From contig CATXID010000002.1 of NCBI GenBank assembly GCA_958369225.1, forward strand, positions 124,001-188,000: a stretch of DNA of 64,000 nucleotides, written 5' to 3'. This stretch comes from an uncultured Collinsella sp. GTDB lineage: Bacteria > Actinomycetota > Coriobacteriia > Coriobacteriales > Coriobacteriaceae. A program made the position numbers and the translations under genes. Positions 43,159-52,093 of the stretch are shown here, in pieces (the stretch's first letter is position 1; each line of letters starts with the position of its first letter). The notes beneath the pieces were generated by a model, which did no database searches, was not told the origin of the DNA, and saw only the letters and a program-made list of their open reading frames with translations.

Positions 43159-44910
43159 ATGGAAACGATCATCAACGTCAACGATGTCTCGTTCTCCTAT
43201 GGCACGCAGACCGAGCAGGCGCTTAAGCATATCTCGCTCGGCGTGAACAGGGGAGATTTTATCGGCATTATCGGGCCTTCGGGCACCGGCAAGTCCACAC
43301 TTGCCGCCTGCCTGTCGGGAGCCGTACCCCACCATTACACCGGCGCCTTTTATGGCTCCGTGTTAGTTGATGGCCACGACACCTGCGAGGTCTCGCTCAC
43401 CGACGTATCGCAGATCGTCGGCAGTGTGTTGCAGGACATCGACACGCAAATGGTCGCCTCGGTCGTCGAGGACGAGATGCTTTTTGGCCTGGAGAACTTT
43501 GGCGTTTCCCACGACCAGATCGAGCAACGTGTGAGCGAGACGCTCGAGACCGTCGGCATCAGCGACCTGCGCGACCGCGAGATCGCCACGCTTTCGGGCG
43601 GCCAAAAGCAAAAGGTTGCCATCGCCGCCATCCTCGCCATGCGTCCGCGCGTGCTCGTGCTCGACGAACCCACCGCGGCGCTCGACCCCGCCAGCTCCAC
43701 GCTGGTCTTCGAGACCCTGCGTGAGGCCAACCGCGCACTCGGCATCACCATCGTCGTCGTTGAGCAAAAAGTCGCCCTGCTTTCGGAGTATTGCAACCGC
43801 GTGCTCGTGCTCAATCATGGCGAAATCGCGCTACAGGGCGAGCCGCACGAGGTCTTCGCGCACGCCGATGAGCTCCGCGCCATCGGCGTCGATTGCCCGC
43901 GTGTCACACGCATTTTCAACAGCCTCGAGGCCGACGGCCTGGCCAGCGGCACTCCCTGTTTGGATGTTGATGAGGCCGAGCGCCTGATTACGGGCATCGT
44001 CGACCCCGCACACGCAAGCAGCGACATTCAGGCACCCGCCGGCTCACCGCACGCACCGTCGTTGCGCCCGCACGCCAAGGACGCCGAGCCCGTGCTCACC
44101 TTCGATCACGTTGAGTTTGCCTATCCCAATGGCGGCGCCGCCGTCCACGACCTCAACCTGACCCTCTATCCCGGCGAGCTCGTGGGCATCGTCGGCCAAA
44201 ACGGCGCCGGCAAGACCACGCTCACCAAGCTGCTCACGGGCCTGCTTAAGCCCGCCTCGGGCAGCGTGCGCGTCACGGGACTGGATACCGCAGCCGTTCC
44301 CACGAGCCGCATCGCCCGCGAAGTCGCAACCCTCTTCCAAAACCCCGACCGCCAGATCTGCAAGGACACCGTGCTCGACGAGGTCGCCTTTGGCTTGGAG
44401 CTTGCCGGCATCGACCGTGCCGAGGCGCTGCGTCGCGCCCAGCTCGTCATCGACCGCTTTGGCTTGCCGGCCGACGAGGCGCCCTTCTCGCTCTCACGCG
44501 GTCAGCGCCAGATGGTGGCACTCGCCTCCGTCGTGGTCGTAGAGCCCAAAATCGTGGTGCTCGACGAGCCCACGAGCGGCCTTGATTACCGTGAGTGCAT
44601 GACCGTCATGGAAACCGTGCGCACCATGGCCGAGCGCGGCTGCGCTGTAATCATGGTCTGCCACGACATGGAAGTCGTCTCCGACTTTGCCGAGCGCATC
44701 GTAGTCATGGCCGACGGCCGCATCCTCGAGCGCGGCCGCACGCACGAACTGTTCTCGAACATCGAGCTCATGCAGCGAGCCTATGTTGAGCCACCCCAGG
44801 TCATAGAGCTTTCTCGTCGCCTGACATCCTCCGTCTCTCCCGCCTTTGCACAGGTGAGCGAGGTCACCGATATCGTTCGCATTACCGAGGAGATGGTCCA
44901 CCGTGGTTAA
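43159..44910 (+). CDS. ECF transporter ATPase, two ABC domains fused (EcfA-EcfA')
   Basis: A 583-residue protein with two complete nucleotide-binding domains. Domain 1: Walker A GPSGTGKSTLAA near residue 40, signature LSGGQKQKVAIAA, Walker B VLVLDEPTAALDP. Domain 2: Walker A GQNGAGKTTLTKLL near 345, signature LSRGQRQMVALAS, Walker B IVVLDEPTSGLDY. It powers uptake through EcfT and the S components. It overlaps the EcfT gene by 8 nt. Fused ATPases occur in several ECF modules. Confidence 0.95.
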   Translation: METIINVNDVSFSYGTQTEQALKHISLGVNRGDFIGIIGPSGTGKSTLAACLSGAVPHHYTGAFYGSVLVDGHDTCEVSLTDVSQIVGSVLQDIDTQMVASVVEDEMLFGLENFGVSHDQIEQRVSETLETVGISDLRDREIATLSGGQKQKVAIAAILAMRPRVLVLDEPTAALDPASSTLVFETLREANRALGITIVVVEQKVALLSEYCNRVLVLNHGEIALQGEPHEVFAHADELRAIGVDCPRVTRIFNSLEADGLASGTPCLDVDEAERLITGIVDPAHASSDIQAPAGSPHAPSLRPHAKDAEPVLTFDHVEFAYPNGGAAVHDLNLTLYPGELVGIVGQNGAGKTTLTKLLTGLLKPASGSVRVTGLDTAAVPTSRIAREVATLFQNPDRQICKDTVLDEVAFGLELAGIDRAEALRRAQLVIDRFGLPADEAPFSLSRGQRQMVALASVVVVEPKIVVLDEPTSGLDYRECMTVMETVRTMAERGCAVIMVCHDMEVVSDFAERIVVMADGRILERGRTHELFSNIELMQRAYVEPPQVIELSRRLTSSVSPAFAQVSEVTDIVRITEEMVHRG

Positions 44911-45649
44911 CGTCATCGACTATATGCCGGGCGATACACTGCTGCACCGCTTGAACCCGGTCGTCAAACTGAGCCTTGCCGCCGCCATCATCATCGGCAT
45001 CTTCCTGTCCGATACCTACGTGGCGCTGTTGGGCTTTTTGGCACTCACCCTTGCACTGGGCGCCTACGCCGGCGTCGTCGACCGTCTGCTCTCGCTACTC
45101 AAGCTGCTGATTCCGCTCGCGCTTATCATGCTGGTGCTTCAGCTGGCCTTTATGCGCGACGGCAACATCGTGTGGGGCTTCATCACCGACACGGGCCTCA
45201 TTACCGGATCGAAGGCCTGCCTACGCCTGTTGGGCGTGGCGCTGCCGCTCATCCTCATGCTTATGGTGACCAAGCTCAACGACCTCGCCAACGCCTGCGT
45301 CGAGGTGCTGCACGTGCCATATCGCTATGCCTTTACCTTTACCACGGCGCTGCGCTTTGTGCCGGTATTTGGCCAGGAAATGAACGCCATCATGGAGGCG
45401 CAGACTGCACGCGGCGTCGAATACGACACTAAGAATCCCGTCAAGAAACTCAAGCTCATGCTGCCGCTGTGCGTGCCACTGCTTATCTCGAGCGTGGGCA
45501 AGACCGATGCCACCGCGCTTGCCGCCGAGCAGCGCGGCTTCTACCTGCGCACGCGCGCGAGCTCGTACAAGCGCTACCCCATCAAGGGCCTGGATATCGC
45601 CGTACTTATCGTCAGCATCGCCCTCATCGCCATCGGCTTCCTGTTCTAG
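44903..45649 (+). CDS. ECF transporter transmembrane component EcfT
   Basis: A 248-residue membrane scaffold with an N-terminal DYMPGDTLLHRLNPVVKLSL block, several membrane helices and the two coupling-helix motifs QTARGVEYD and EQRGFYLRTR that bind the ATPase domains. The start overlaps the ATPase stop. A strong terminator follows, so it closes the transporter unit. Confidence 0.94.
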   Translation: MVNVIDYMPGDTLLHRLNPVVKLSLAAAIIIGIFLSDTYVALLGFLALTLALGAYAGVVDRLLSLLKLLIPLALIMLVLQLAFMRDGNIVWGFITDTGLITGSKACLRLLGVALPLILMLMVTKLNDLANACVEVLHVPYRYAFTFTTALRFVPVFGQEMNAIMEAQTARGVEYDTKNPVKKLKLMLPLCVPLLISSVGKTDATALAAEQRGFYLRTRASSYKRYPIKGLDIAVLIVSIALIAIGFLF

Positions 45650-45678
45650 CAATCGCTGGCAGCAACTGACAAATGCAA

Positions 45679-45713
45679 AAGGCCCCGGCTCGCACCAAAC
45701 GAGCCGAGGCCTT
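45679..45713 (+). terminator. Terminator of the ECF unit
   Basis: AAGGCCCCGGCTCG pairs with CGAGCCGAGGCCTT (one mismatch); a modest T tract follows (ACTGTTTT). Confidence 0.8.
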
Positions 45714-45736
45714 ACTGTTTTCCCAGATAAAACCTA

Positions 45737-45761
45737 CCAAAATAAACCTGTCACTTTTTGG
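45737..45761 (+). repeat. Small stem-loop with AACCTG loop, copy 1
   Basis: CCAAAA (45737-45742) and TTTTGG (45756-45761) enclose a loop with AAACCTGTCAC. Two related stem-loops with different stems lie at 60470 and 61684. Confidence 0.45.
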
Positions 45762-45772
45762 CAGGTCGAGGG

Positions 45773-46519
45773 CTACAGGCGGTAGGGGACGCCACTGCGA
45801 ATGATGGACTCGCGTACCAGGACATCCATCGCATCGAGGGTGATCTCGGGCATCTCACGATACTTCTGCAACACCGAAAGCTCCGTGCAGGCCAGGATGA
45901 CGCGGTCGCAGCCGCTACGGGCGAACTCCCACATCACGCGGTCGAACTTATCCATATCGGGCTCGCGCCCGGCCTTCACATCGTCGTAGATGAGCGACAT
46001 CACGTCGGCCTGACGCTTTTCACTGGGATAGACGACCTCAACGCCCGCGGTCTCACATTCGCGCCCATAGACGTCTGCGCCCACGGTACCGTCGGTGCCC
46101 ATGATGCCGATCTTGCGCACCGGCTCGGCCGGCATGCTCAGGTTTGGATCGAACTCGCACTCCCCCATCACCGCGCCGGCCAGAGCATAGCGCACCGACT
46201 CGCGCGGCATGTGGATAATCGGCACCTTGGTAAACGACTGAATCTGATCGTAGAAATAGTGTGACGTGTTGCAGGGAATCGCTATGTGCGCACAGCCCAG
46301 CGACTCGAGCGCCTGAGCGCACTCCTTCATGGTCGCCAGCAGCTTGGCATGCTCACCGGTCTTGATGGCCAGCGTGCGGTCGGGCATGGTCGACTTGGAA
46401 AGCACCACCATGTCGATATGCTCCTGATCACAGGTAGCAGCCGTATGACGCACGACCTGGTCGTAGTAATACGACGTGGCCTCGGCGCCCATGCCGCCGA
46501 TAACTCCCAGCTTTTCCAT
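45773..46519 (-). CDS. Aspartate/glutamate racemase family protein
   Basis: Cofactor-independent racemase of 248 residues; ATG 46519 follows AAGGAGGCGGCG and gives the canonical start MEKLGVIGGMG. The two catalytic Cys are in IPCNTSHYF near residue 82 and LACTELSVL near 193. It lies 84 nt after the ATP-grasp ligase gene on the same strand. A pair of D-aspartate ligase and aspartate racemase is known from Enterococcus and Lactococcus, so L-Asp to D-Asp is the likely reaction. Confidence 0.88.
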   Translation of the reverse strand: MEKLGVIGGMGAEATSYYYDQVVRHTAATCDQEHIDMVVLSKSTMPDRTLAIKTGEHAKLLATMKECAQALESLGCAHIAIPCNTSHYFYDQIQSFTKVPIIHMPRESVRYALAGAVMGECEFDPNLSMPAEPVRKIGIMGTDGTVGADVYGRECETAGVEVVYPSEKRQADVMSLIYDDVKAGREPDMDKFDRVMWEFARSGCDRVILACTELSVLQKYREMPEITLDAMDVLVRESIIRSGVPYRL

Positions 46520-46603
46520 CGCCGCCTCCTTGGTGACGCCCGCGCAATTGCTCGTATCATGCCCGCGCCCGTCCGATGCAAACCGGGCGGACGCCGCGCT
46601 CAT

Positions 46604-47860
46604 CTACTTGTAATACGTCTTGAACAGCTTAAAGTGACGCAGCTTGGTGTGCCACATGCGCAACCAGCGGTTAAAGACAAAATCACCCTTCATAAACGAA
46701 GGATCGGCAGCCTTGCCCTCCTTGGCCAGACGATGCGCCTTCGCACGCAGCTCGGGGTCCTTGACATACTTGTCAACGACGCCCATAGGAACAACCATCC
46801 ACAGCGCCTCGTCTTGCGCCGTCACAAACTCCGGCTCAAACGGGCGGTTATAGACGTACTCATCCACCACGTATTTGGCAACGTTAAAGCCACTATTGGT
46901 GACATAGTAATTACTGCGGCCCTGACGCGTGTTGAAGTCGAAGAACTTAAACGAGCCATCGCGCTGGTCGTACTTGACGTCGAAGTTGGAGAAGCCCGTA
47001 AACTTAAGGTCCTCAAGCAGCTTGCGCACGCCACCCATGAGCTCGTCGTTGGGCTCAGTGATGATGCAGGCGTGGTTGCCGACACCATGGGGCTGATGCT
47101 CCTCGAGCAGCACGTGGCCCAGGCACATCATACGAACCTTGCCGTTGCGGTCAGAATAGCTGGTGAGCACGCGCATGTATTCGTCGTTGCCGGGCACGCG
47201 GTCCTGCAAGATGAGGTCATCGGTGTAGCCACTGGTGTACACATCGCGAATGACTTGTTCCAGCTCGGCGCGATCGGCAATCTCGTAGGCCTTCTTCTGA
47301 CCCTCGAACTCGTGCTCCCACCACATGATGCCGTCAGAGGGCTTCAGAATCATCGGGAAGGGGAAGTCGATCTGGTCGAGCACCTCGGCGGAAGCCTCAC
47401 CCTGAGCGTTGAGCATCGCCATGGTAAAGGTAAACGTGTGCGGATAGGGCACACCGTGCTTCTCGCACAGCTCGTAGAAGATCTCCTTCTTCTGGCACTG
47501 CTCGAGCATGCTGTAGGGCGCATAGGGCGCGATGACGTTCGAGGCAAGCGCACCGGCGTCCTGAGCCTGCGCGGCAAGCGCGACGTAGTTGTCGCCGCAG
47601 CCCATGAGAATAATCTTCTTATCAGGATTGGCCTGTGCGACGCCGTTAACGGTCTCGATCATGACCGGCATGGTATCGATATCCACGTTGGGCGTGTAAT
47701 CGATAATCTGGCTGCGATACGCGGGGCCGGTCTGGTACTTGCCAAAGACCAGGCTCTTAACCTGATACTCCTCGTAGAAAGCGCGCGCCACCGAATACGC
47801 GTTGATGTCGCCGCCGAGCAGCACGGGGATAAACTCGCGCTCTGTAAACTGCAATGCCAT
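46604..47860 (-). CDS. ATP-grasp carboxylate-amine ligase, D-aspartate-ligase-like
   Basis: A 418-residue ATP-grasp enzyme, similar in length to the D-aspartate ligase that builds the peptidoglycan side bridge in Enterococcus faecium. N-terminal PVLLGGDINAYSVARAF, central FPMILKPSDGIMWW near residue 172, acidic metal-binding end FKFFDFNTRQGRSNYYVTNSGFNVAKY near 295-320. No membrane segment. The racemase encoded next supports D-Asp as substrate. Another carboxylate donor is possible. Confidence 0.82.
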   Translation of the reverse strand: MALQFTEREFIPVLLGGDINAYSVARAFYEEYQVKSLVFGKYQTGPAYRSQIIDYTPNVDIDTMPVMIETVNGVAQANPDKKIILMGCGDNYVALAAQAQDAGALASNVIAPYAPYSMLEQCQKKEIFYELCEKHGVPYPHTFTFTMAMLNAQGEASAEVLDQIDFPFPMILKPSDGIMWWEHEFEGQKKAYEIADRAELEQVIRDVYTSGYTDDLILQDRVPGNDEYMRVLTSYSDRNGKVRMMCLGHVLLEEHQPHGVGNHACIITEPNDELMGGVRKLLEDLKFTGFSNFDVKYDQRDGSFKFFDFNTRQGRSNYYVTNSGFNVAKYVVDEYVYNRPFEPEFVTAQDEALWMVVPMGVVDKYVKDPELRAKAHRLAKEGKAADPSFMKGDFVFNRWLRMWHTKLRHFKLFKTYYK

Positions 47861-48080
47861 GGAAACTTCCTATCTAGAACTGCCCACACGACGGGCGGTC
47901 TTTGTGCAACTGATTTATTCTAGCGTGCCGAGCCGCCGGCACCCAAAGCTCCACCGTATCTATGGCAATCGGCGTAATTATCCAGCACGAAGGCGGCAAT
48001 CACCGGCGTACGACAACGGGCAATGAACCCACCATTGTTGTAGGATTCAACATGTTGCCCGCCCCGTCGAAAGGTGCACC

Positions 48081-48713
48081 GTGCCCCAGGCTCATCCGAT
48101 CAACAACCCCATCATTGACGCCGCAAAGCGCGAACTTGCGGATCGGGCCCAGACGGCAGCTCCCCTACGCACCGCAAACGATGCTTACAACGGGTCTGCC
48201 CGCATCGTCTCGATCAACACGTCGGAGCACAAAGGCACGCGTAAGTCACCCGTCGCCGACGGGCACGACACCGTCATCGAGCAGTTTGGCCTCGCCTCCG
48301 ATGCGCACGCCGGGCATTGGCACCGCCAGGTTTCCTTTTTAGCTGCAGAATCTATCCAGACGGCGCAGGCGCGCGGGCTCGATGTGCACGAGGGCGACTT
48401 TGGCGAGAACTTCACCACCCAGGGCATCAACCTGCTCTCGCTCCCCTTGGGAACGCAGCTCAAGATTGGCAGCGAAGTACTCGTCGAAATCAGTCAGATC
48501 GGCAAGGTCTGCCACACACGCTGTTCCATCTACTATCTCGCCGGCGACTGCATCTTCCCCCACGAGGGCGTTTTTGGCGTCGTGCTGCAGGGCGGAGAAG
48601 TCCATATCGGTAACGACATACAGGTGGTCAAGCTCGGCGACGGCACCTGTTCGTTTACGCCGGCTGAGGCACTCAAAGAGGTGGAGCGGGCTCGCCGCGA
48701 AGGAACCCTATAG
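48081..48713 (+). CDS. MOSC domain protein
   Basis: A 210-residue protein with a MOSC (molybdenum cofactor sulfurase C-terminal) domain. GDFGENFTTQGINLLSLPLG and GKVCHTRCSIYYLAGDC carry the conserved acidic and Cys residues; ASDAHAGHWHRQVSFLA is also typical. The start is GTG 48081 with GAAAGG upstream. Such stand-alone MOSC proteins handle metal-sulfur chemistry or detoxify reactive N-oxides; the function here is open. Confidence 0.88.
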   Translation: MPQAHPINNPIIDAAKRELADRAQTAAPLRTANDAYNGSARIVSINTSEHKGTRKSPVADGHDTVIEQFGLASDAHAGHWHRQVSFLAAESIQTAQARGLDVHEGDFGENFTTQGINLLSLPLGTQLKIGSEVLVEISQIGKVCHTRCSIYYLAGDCIFPHEGVFGVVLQGGEVHIGNDIQVVKLGDGTCSFTPAEALKEVERARREGTL

Positions 48714-48840
48714 TTGCAAAACCCCACGTTAAGGTAGCTTTTACAGCCAAAAATCCCGTTGCAACAGGGTGCCGTAACGTTAAAGTTGAACTCTATGGTT
48801 TCTCAACAATTCACCATTCCCGCAGGTCAAGGCCAAAACC

Positions 48841-48905
48841 TCAAGTTCAACTTGACCCTTTAGAACCTTTAAGGTTCAAGTTGAGGTCGAAAGCAGTAGT
48901 AGAAT
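48841..48905 (+). promoter_or_regulatory. Paired palindromes and -10 box upstream of the secreted lysozyme-like gene
   Basis: TCAAGTT-C-AACTTGA (48841-48855) and GAACCTT-T-AAGGTTC (48863-48877) both have 7-bp arms and a single central base. AAGTTGAGG and a -10-like TAGAAT (48900-48905) follow. No good -35 is seen, which fits a promoter needing an activator, for example of the MerR class. Confidence 0.5.
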
Positions 48906-48947
48906 ACACCTCGACCAATAACCTACGATTGATTGCAGAGGGACTGG

Positions 48948-50081
48948 ATGCAGCATTCGAACCATCGCACCGCAGCGCTCATCGCGTCGAAGCCGGCTCG
49001 TATCATCACGAGCGCCGCGCTCGCCGTCGCGCTGACGGCCACGCCGATGCTCTCCCCCGTCGCGGCCTATGCCGCCTCGCAGGCAACGCAGGATCAGCTT
49101 TCCGCCGCCCAGAAAAAAATCGAGGACGCTACAAGCGCCTACAACGACGCCCGAACCAAGCTCGAGGATCTGCAAAAGCAGATCGACTCCAATGAGGCGA
49201 ACATCGATAAGATTGAGGCCGAGCTACCCGAGCAGCAGGCCAAGGCAAGCTCCGCCATGCGCGATCTGTATAAGTACCAGAAGGGCACCAGCCCCATCGT
49301 GAGCTTCCTGGTGAACACGCAGAGCTTGGGCGACTTTATCACCACCTGCAAATACACCAACCAGATTACGAGCTCGAGCGTCGACGAGATCGAAGAGCTT
49401 AACAAGATGCAGACCGAGCTCGAGCAGAACAAAACCGAGCTCGAACAGGCCAAGTCTCAGCTCGAGGGCGAGCAGAAAAATGCCGAGGACGCGCTGGCGC
49501 AGGCTCAGCAGCTCCGCAGCGAGGCGCAGGCAAAGGCCGAGCAGGAAAATGCCGCCGAGCTGGCAAAGCTCGAGGCCGACAAGGCCGCTGCCGCCGAGAA
49601 GCTCTCGGGTACCGGCGTGAGTGGCAATAACTCCAACAGTCAGGCCACCAACTCCAACACCACCATCGACACCACGCCGAACAGCCCCAACAGCGGCAAT
49701 TCCGATTACGACTCGTTCATTAACGAGTGGACGAGCCGCATCGACAACTACCTTGCCGGCTCCCCTATGGCAGGCCAGGGCTACAACTTTGCCGTTGCCG
49801 CCTGGAATACCGGCGTCGACCCCCGTTGGTCCCCCGCCATCGCCTGCATCGAGAGCAGCAAGGGCCTCTATTGCGCCGGCTCCTATAACGCCTGGGGCTG
49901 GAGTGCCCGCGGCGGTGGTTGGCGTAGCTTTGGCAGCTGGAGCGAGGGTGTCTCCGCCCACGTTGCCTACCTGGGCGCCAACTATGGCTCCACGCTTACC
50001 CCGGCAGCCGCCAAGAAGTACTGCCCGCCCACGTGGCAGGACTGGTACAACAAGGTCGCTTCCCAGATGAACCGCATTTAG
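48948..50081 (+). CDS. Secreted coiled-coil protein with a C-terminal lysozyme-like domain
   Basis: A 377-residue exported protein; ATG 48948 follows GAGGGACTGG. A signal peptide (residues 12-43, ALAVALTATPMLSPVAAYA) precedes a long coiled coil of PcsB type (to about residue 225), a Ser/Asn/Thr-rich linker and a domain of about 110 residues with AVAAWNTGVDPRWSPAIACIESSKG and YNAWGWSARGGGWRSFGSWSEG. The Glu in IESSKG matches the catalytic position of lysozyme-like transglycosylases. It is probably a cell-separation hydrolase or its regulator. Confidence 0.82.
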   Translation: MQHSNHRTAALIASKPARIITSAALAVALTATPMLSPVAAYAASQATQDQLSAAQKKIEDATSAYNDARTKLEDLQKQIDSNEANIDKIEAELPEQQAKASSAMRDLYKYQKGTSPIVSFLVNTQSLGDFITTCKYTNQITSSSVDEIEELNKMQTELEQNKTELEQAKSQLEGEQKNAEDALAQAQQLRSEAQAKAEQENAAELAKLEADKAAAAEKLSGTGVSGNNSNSQATNSNTTIDTTPNSPNSGNSDYDSFINEWTSRIDNYLAGSPMAGQGYNFAVAAWNTGVDPRWSPAIACIESSKGLYCAGSYNAWGWSARGGGWRSFGSWSEGVSAHVAYLGANYGSTLTPAAAKKYCPPTWQDWYNKVASQMNRI

Positions 50082-50100
50082 GCTCGCAAGCCTCAACTGC

Positions 50101-50126
50101 AAAGGGCCCCAAACGGGGCCCTTTTT
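50101..50126 (+). terminator. Terminator of the lysozyme-like gene (bidirectional)
   Basis: AAAGGGCCCC (50101-50110) and GGGGCCCTTT (50115-50124) with a 4-nt loop and T tract; symmetric, so it can also end the kinase gene on the minus strand. Confidence 0.93.
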
Positions 50127-50133
50127 CGTATAT

Positions 50134-51534
50134 CTAGGAGACGACGCCCGTCGCGTTGCCGATAACAACAACGACGCACATGACGGCAAACATAAACCCG
50201 AGCGCCTTGAACCATAGTTCGACAAAGGCGCCTCCCCGATACCGATCGAGCACGGGAAAGCGACGCCGAAGCCTGCGGCGGTCGAGCATACCAAACGTAA
50301 TAAGCAGCACCAGGCCATCGACCATAAAGAAATACTCAAGTGCCAAAAACCACGTTGGATAGTTTCTGTTTTCGCCCGTCGGCGTAAATACCGCAAAATG
50401 GCTGCCCATCAGCAGCAACAATGTTGTCGCATAGACGCATCCATTCCATATGCGCCCCACGGGCTCGGGGATACGCGAGAGCAGACGCGCACATTTGGAC
50501 ATCACAGGAGAGACGATCGAACGCCGGTTTGCAGAAGACGGAAGCGTGAGGGCAACCGGCTGCTGTACCCGCTGCACCTGTGACGCCGCGACCCGGGGCA
50601 CACTGGCAGCAGAAAAGGTCGCGGGCGACGGTGCAGGGAGACATAGCTCATACGCCGCACGCGCAGCATGCCCCAGTGCCTTTGCACTCGCAAAGCGCTT
50701 AGCCGGATCGAGCGCCATCGCCATGCAAACCGCATCGGCAAGCGGGGTTGGCGTACCGTACGTCTCGCATTGCTCACGTATGTCCCGCCCCGGTTTGGGG
50801 TCAGTTCCCGTCAGGCAAAAGAACAGCAGCGCGCCAAGCGCGTAAATATCGCTGCGGACGCTCGTCTGCCCAAAACCATACTGCTCGGGCGGCGCATAGG
50901 AACGCGTGCCAAACTTGACAGTGTCGGCGTCGGCGCCATCGTGCCAAACGCGCGCGATTCCCAGGTCAATAATCACCAGCGACGAGAAGATCATGCCAGC
51001 ATCGGCCGCATACCTCACGCCCGATACGATGATGTTCGAGGGTTTAAGGTCGCGGTGGATTACCGGTGTCGCCGCCTCCCCCGCCGCCGCAAAGCCGGCA
51101 TGGAGCTCGCTCACCGCATCACACAGGACGGGATATAGCACACGGGCATAATCGGGCGTCGCGCCCAGGCGCCCCACGAGCGCCTCGAGCGTCTCACCTT
51201 CGACATATTCCATCACCACATCGAGCTCCTCGCCCACACGGCGGCAATCGACGATTCGAGGCAAGTGCTCAAAACGACGACCGGCGCGCTGGGCCGCAAA
51301 CAGACGCTCATATGCTCCGCCAATCTGCGCCGAAGCATCGATGCGCTTGCGGACAAAGGGACCGAGAGACCCGCCGCCAGAGCCCTCAAAATAGACGAGT
51401 TCGGTCGTCTCTACATCCGAGAGCTTGAGCGCGCGCTCCACACGATAGCTGTCATCGCGGTCGAGCGACGCCAAATGCTCGACAAGTGAAGCAGTCAGCT
51501 CGTCATCGGAATATGTTGGGCTCTGAGTATCCAT
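50134..51534 (-). CDS. Membrane-linked Ser/Thr protein kinase
   Basis: A Hanks-type kinase of about 466 residues (start ATG 51534; two alternatives up to 51564). Kinase domain in the first 300 residues: FVRKRIDAS with the ATP lysine, VIHRDLKPSNIIV catalytic loop, IIDLGIARV in place of DFG, SYAPPEQYGFGQTSVRSDIYALG activation segment. Then a linker and two or three membrane segments (GCVYATTLLLLMGSHFAVF; FMVDGLVLLITFGML; ALGFMFAVMCVVVVIG). No PASTA or other sensor domain. The DLG variant is common in active kinases. The gene behind which it lies encodes a helix-turn-helix protein. Confidence 0.9.
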   Translation of the reverse strand: MDTQSPTYSDDELTASLVEHLASLDRDDSYRVERALKLSDVETTELVYFEGSGGGSLGPFVRKRIDASAQIGGAYERLFAAQRAGRRFEHLPRIVDCRRVGEELDVVMEYVEGETLEALVGRLGATPDYARVLYPVLCDAVSELHAGFAAAGEAATPVIHRDLKPSNIIVSGVRYAADAGMIFSSLVIIDLGIARVWHDGADADTVKFGTRSYAPPEQYGFGQTSVRSDIYALGALLFFCLTGTDPKPGRDIREQCETYGTPTPLADAVCMAMALDPAKRFASAKALGHAARAAYELCLPAPSPATFSAASVPRVAASQVQRVQQPVALTLPSSANRRSIVSPVMSKCARLLSRIPEPVGRIWNGCVYATTLLLLMGSHFAVFTPTGENRNYPTWFLALEYFFMVDGLVLLITFGMLDRRRLRRRFPVLDRYRGGAFVELWFKALGFMFAVMCVVVVIGNATGVVS

Positions 51535-51631
51535 GGCGTCCATCATAGCGCAGGGCGCGGACACCCCATGGTGTCCGCGCCCCGTTCGTTCGCATAGTTG
51601 TTTTGGTAACAGCCAACTCAGCCATCGGCCG

Positions 51632-52054
51632 CTAACTCACCGTCTCCTCGCCAAAGCGATACAGTTCCTCGTTGACCTTTTGCAGGCTGCAGCCGCGATC
51701 GATACAAAAGATAATGATTGCATCGCGACGGTCCTTGCAGTTGAGGACGCTCACTCCGGCAGCCGTCAGGGCGCGGTTGGTCTCCTTGAGCGTCAACGCC
51801 ATTGCAAAGGCAATCTGCAGCACCTTGTTGCGGCTCGGATGCCGCGCACCGGTAAAAATCTGATAACCAAAAGTCTCATTGAGGTCGGCCATGCGCACCA
51901 CGCGCGAGCGCTCTAAGCCCTTTTCCTGCAGCAGCTGCTTAAGATAGCCCGAAAGCGACGGGGCGGCAAAGTCGTGTTCTTTGATATAGCCATCGATGTT
52001 TGGCGCGTCGAGGAGTTCATTGAGTAACTCGTCCGTCAGCTTTTTATCGGGCAT
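51632..52054 (-). CDS. Helix-turn-helix (XRE-like) protein next to the kinase
   Basis: A 140-residue all-helical protein; ATG with GGGAGGTGAGG upstream. The central part (LSGYLKQLLQEKGLERSRVVRMADLNETFGYQIFTG, split here by helices, then RHPSRNKVLQIAFAMALTLKETNRAL) fits a Cro/XRE DNA-binding fold near residues 35-95. It ends 97 nt before the kinase gene on the same strand. Co-occurrence suggests it is a target or regulator of the kinase; this is inference. Confidence 0.7.
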   Translation of the reverse strand: MPDKKLTDELLNELLDAPNIDGYIKEHDFAAPSLSGYLKQLLQEKGLERSRVVRMADLNETFGYQIFTGARHPSRNKVLQIAFAMALTLKETNRALTAAGVSVLNCKDRRDAIIIFCIDRGCSLQKVNEELYRFGEETVS

Positions 52055-52093
52055 ACGACCTCACCTCCCATACGGCGCAACGGTAGCGACATG

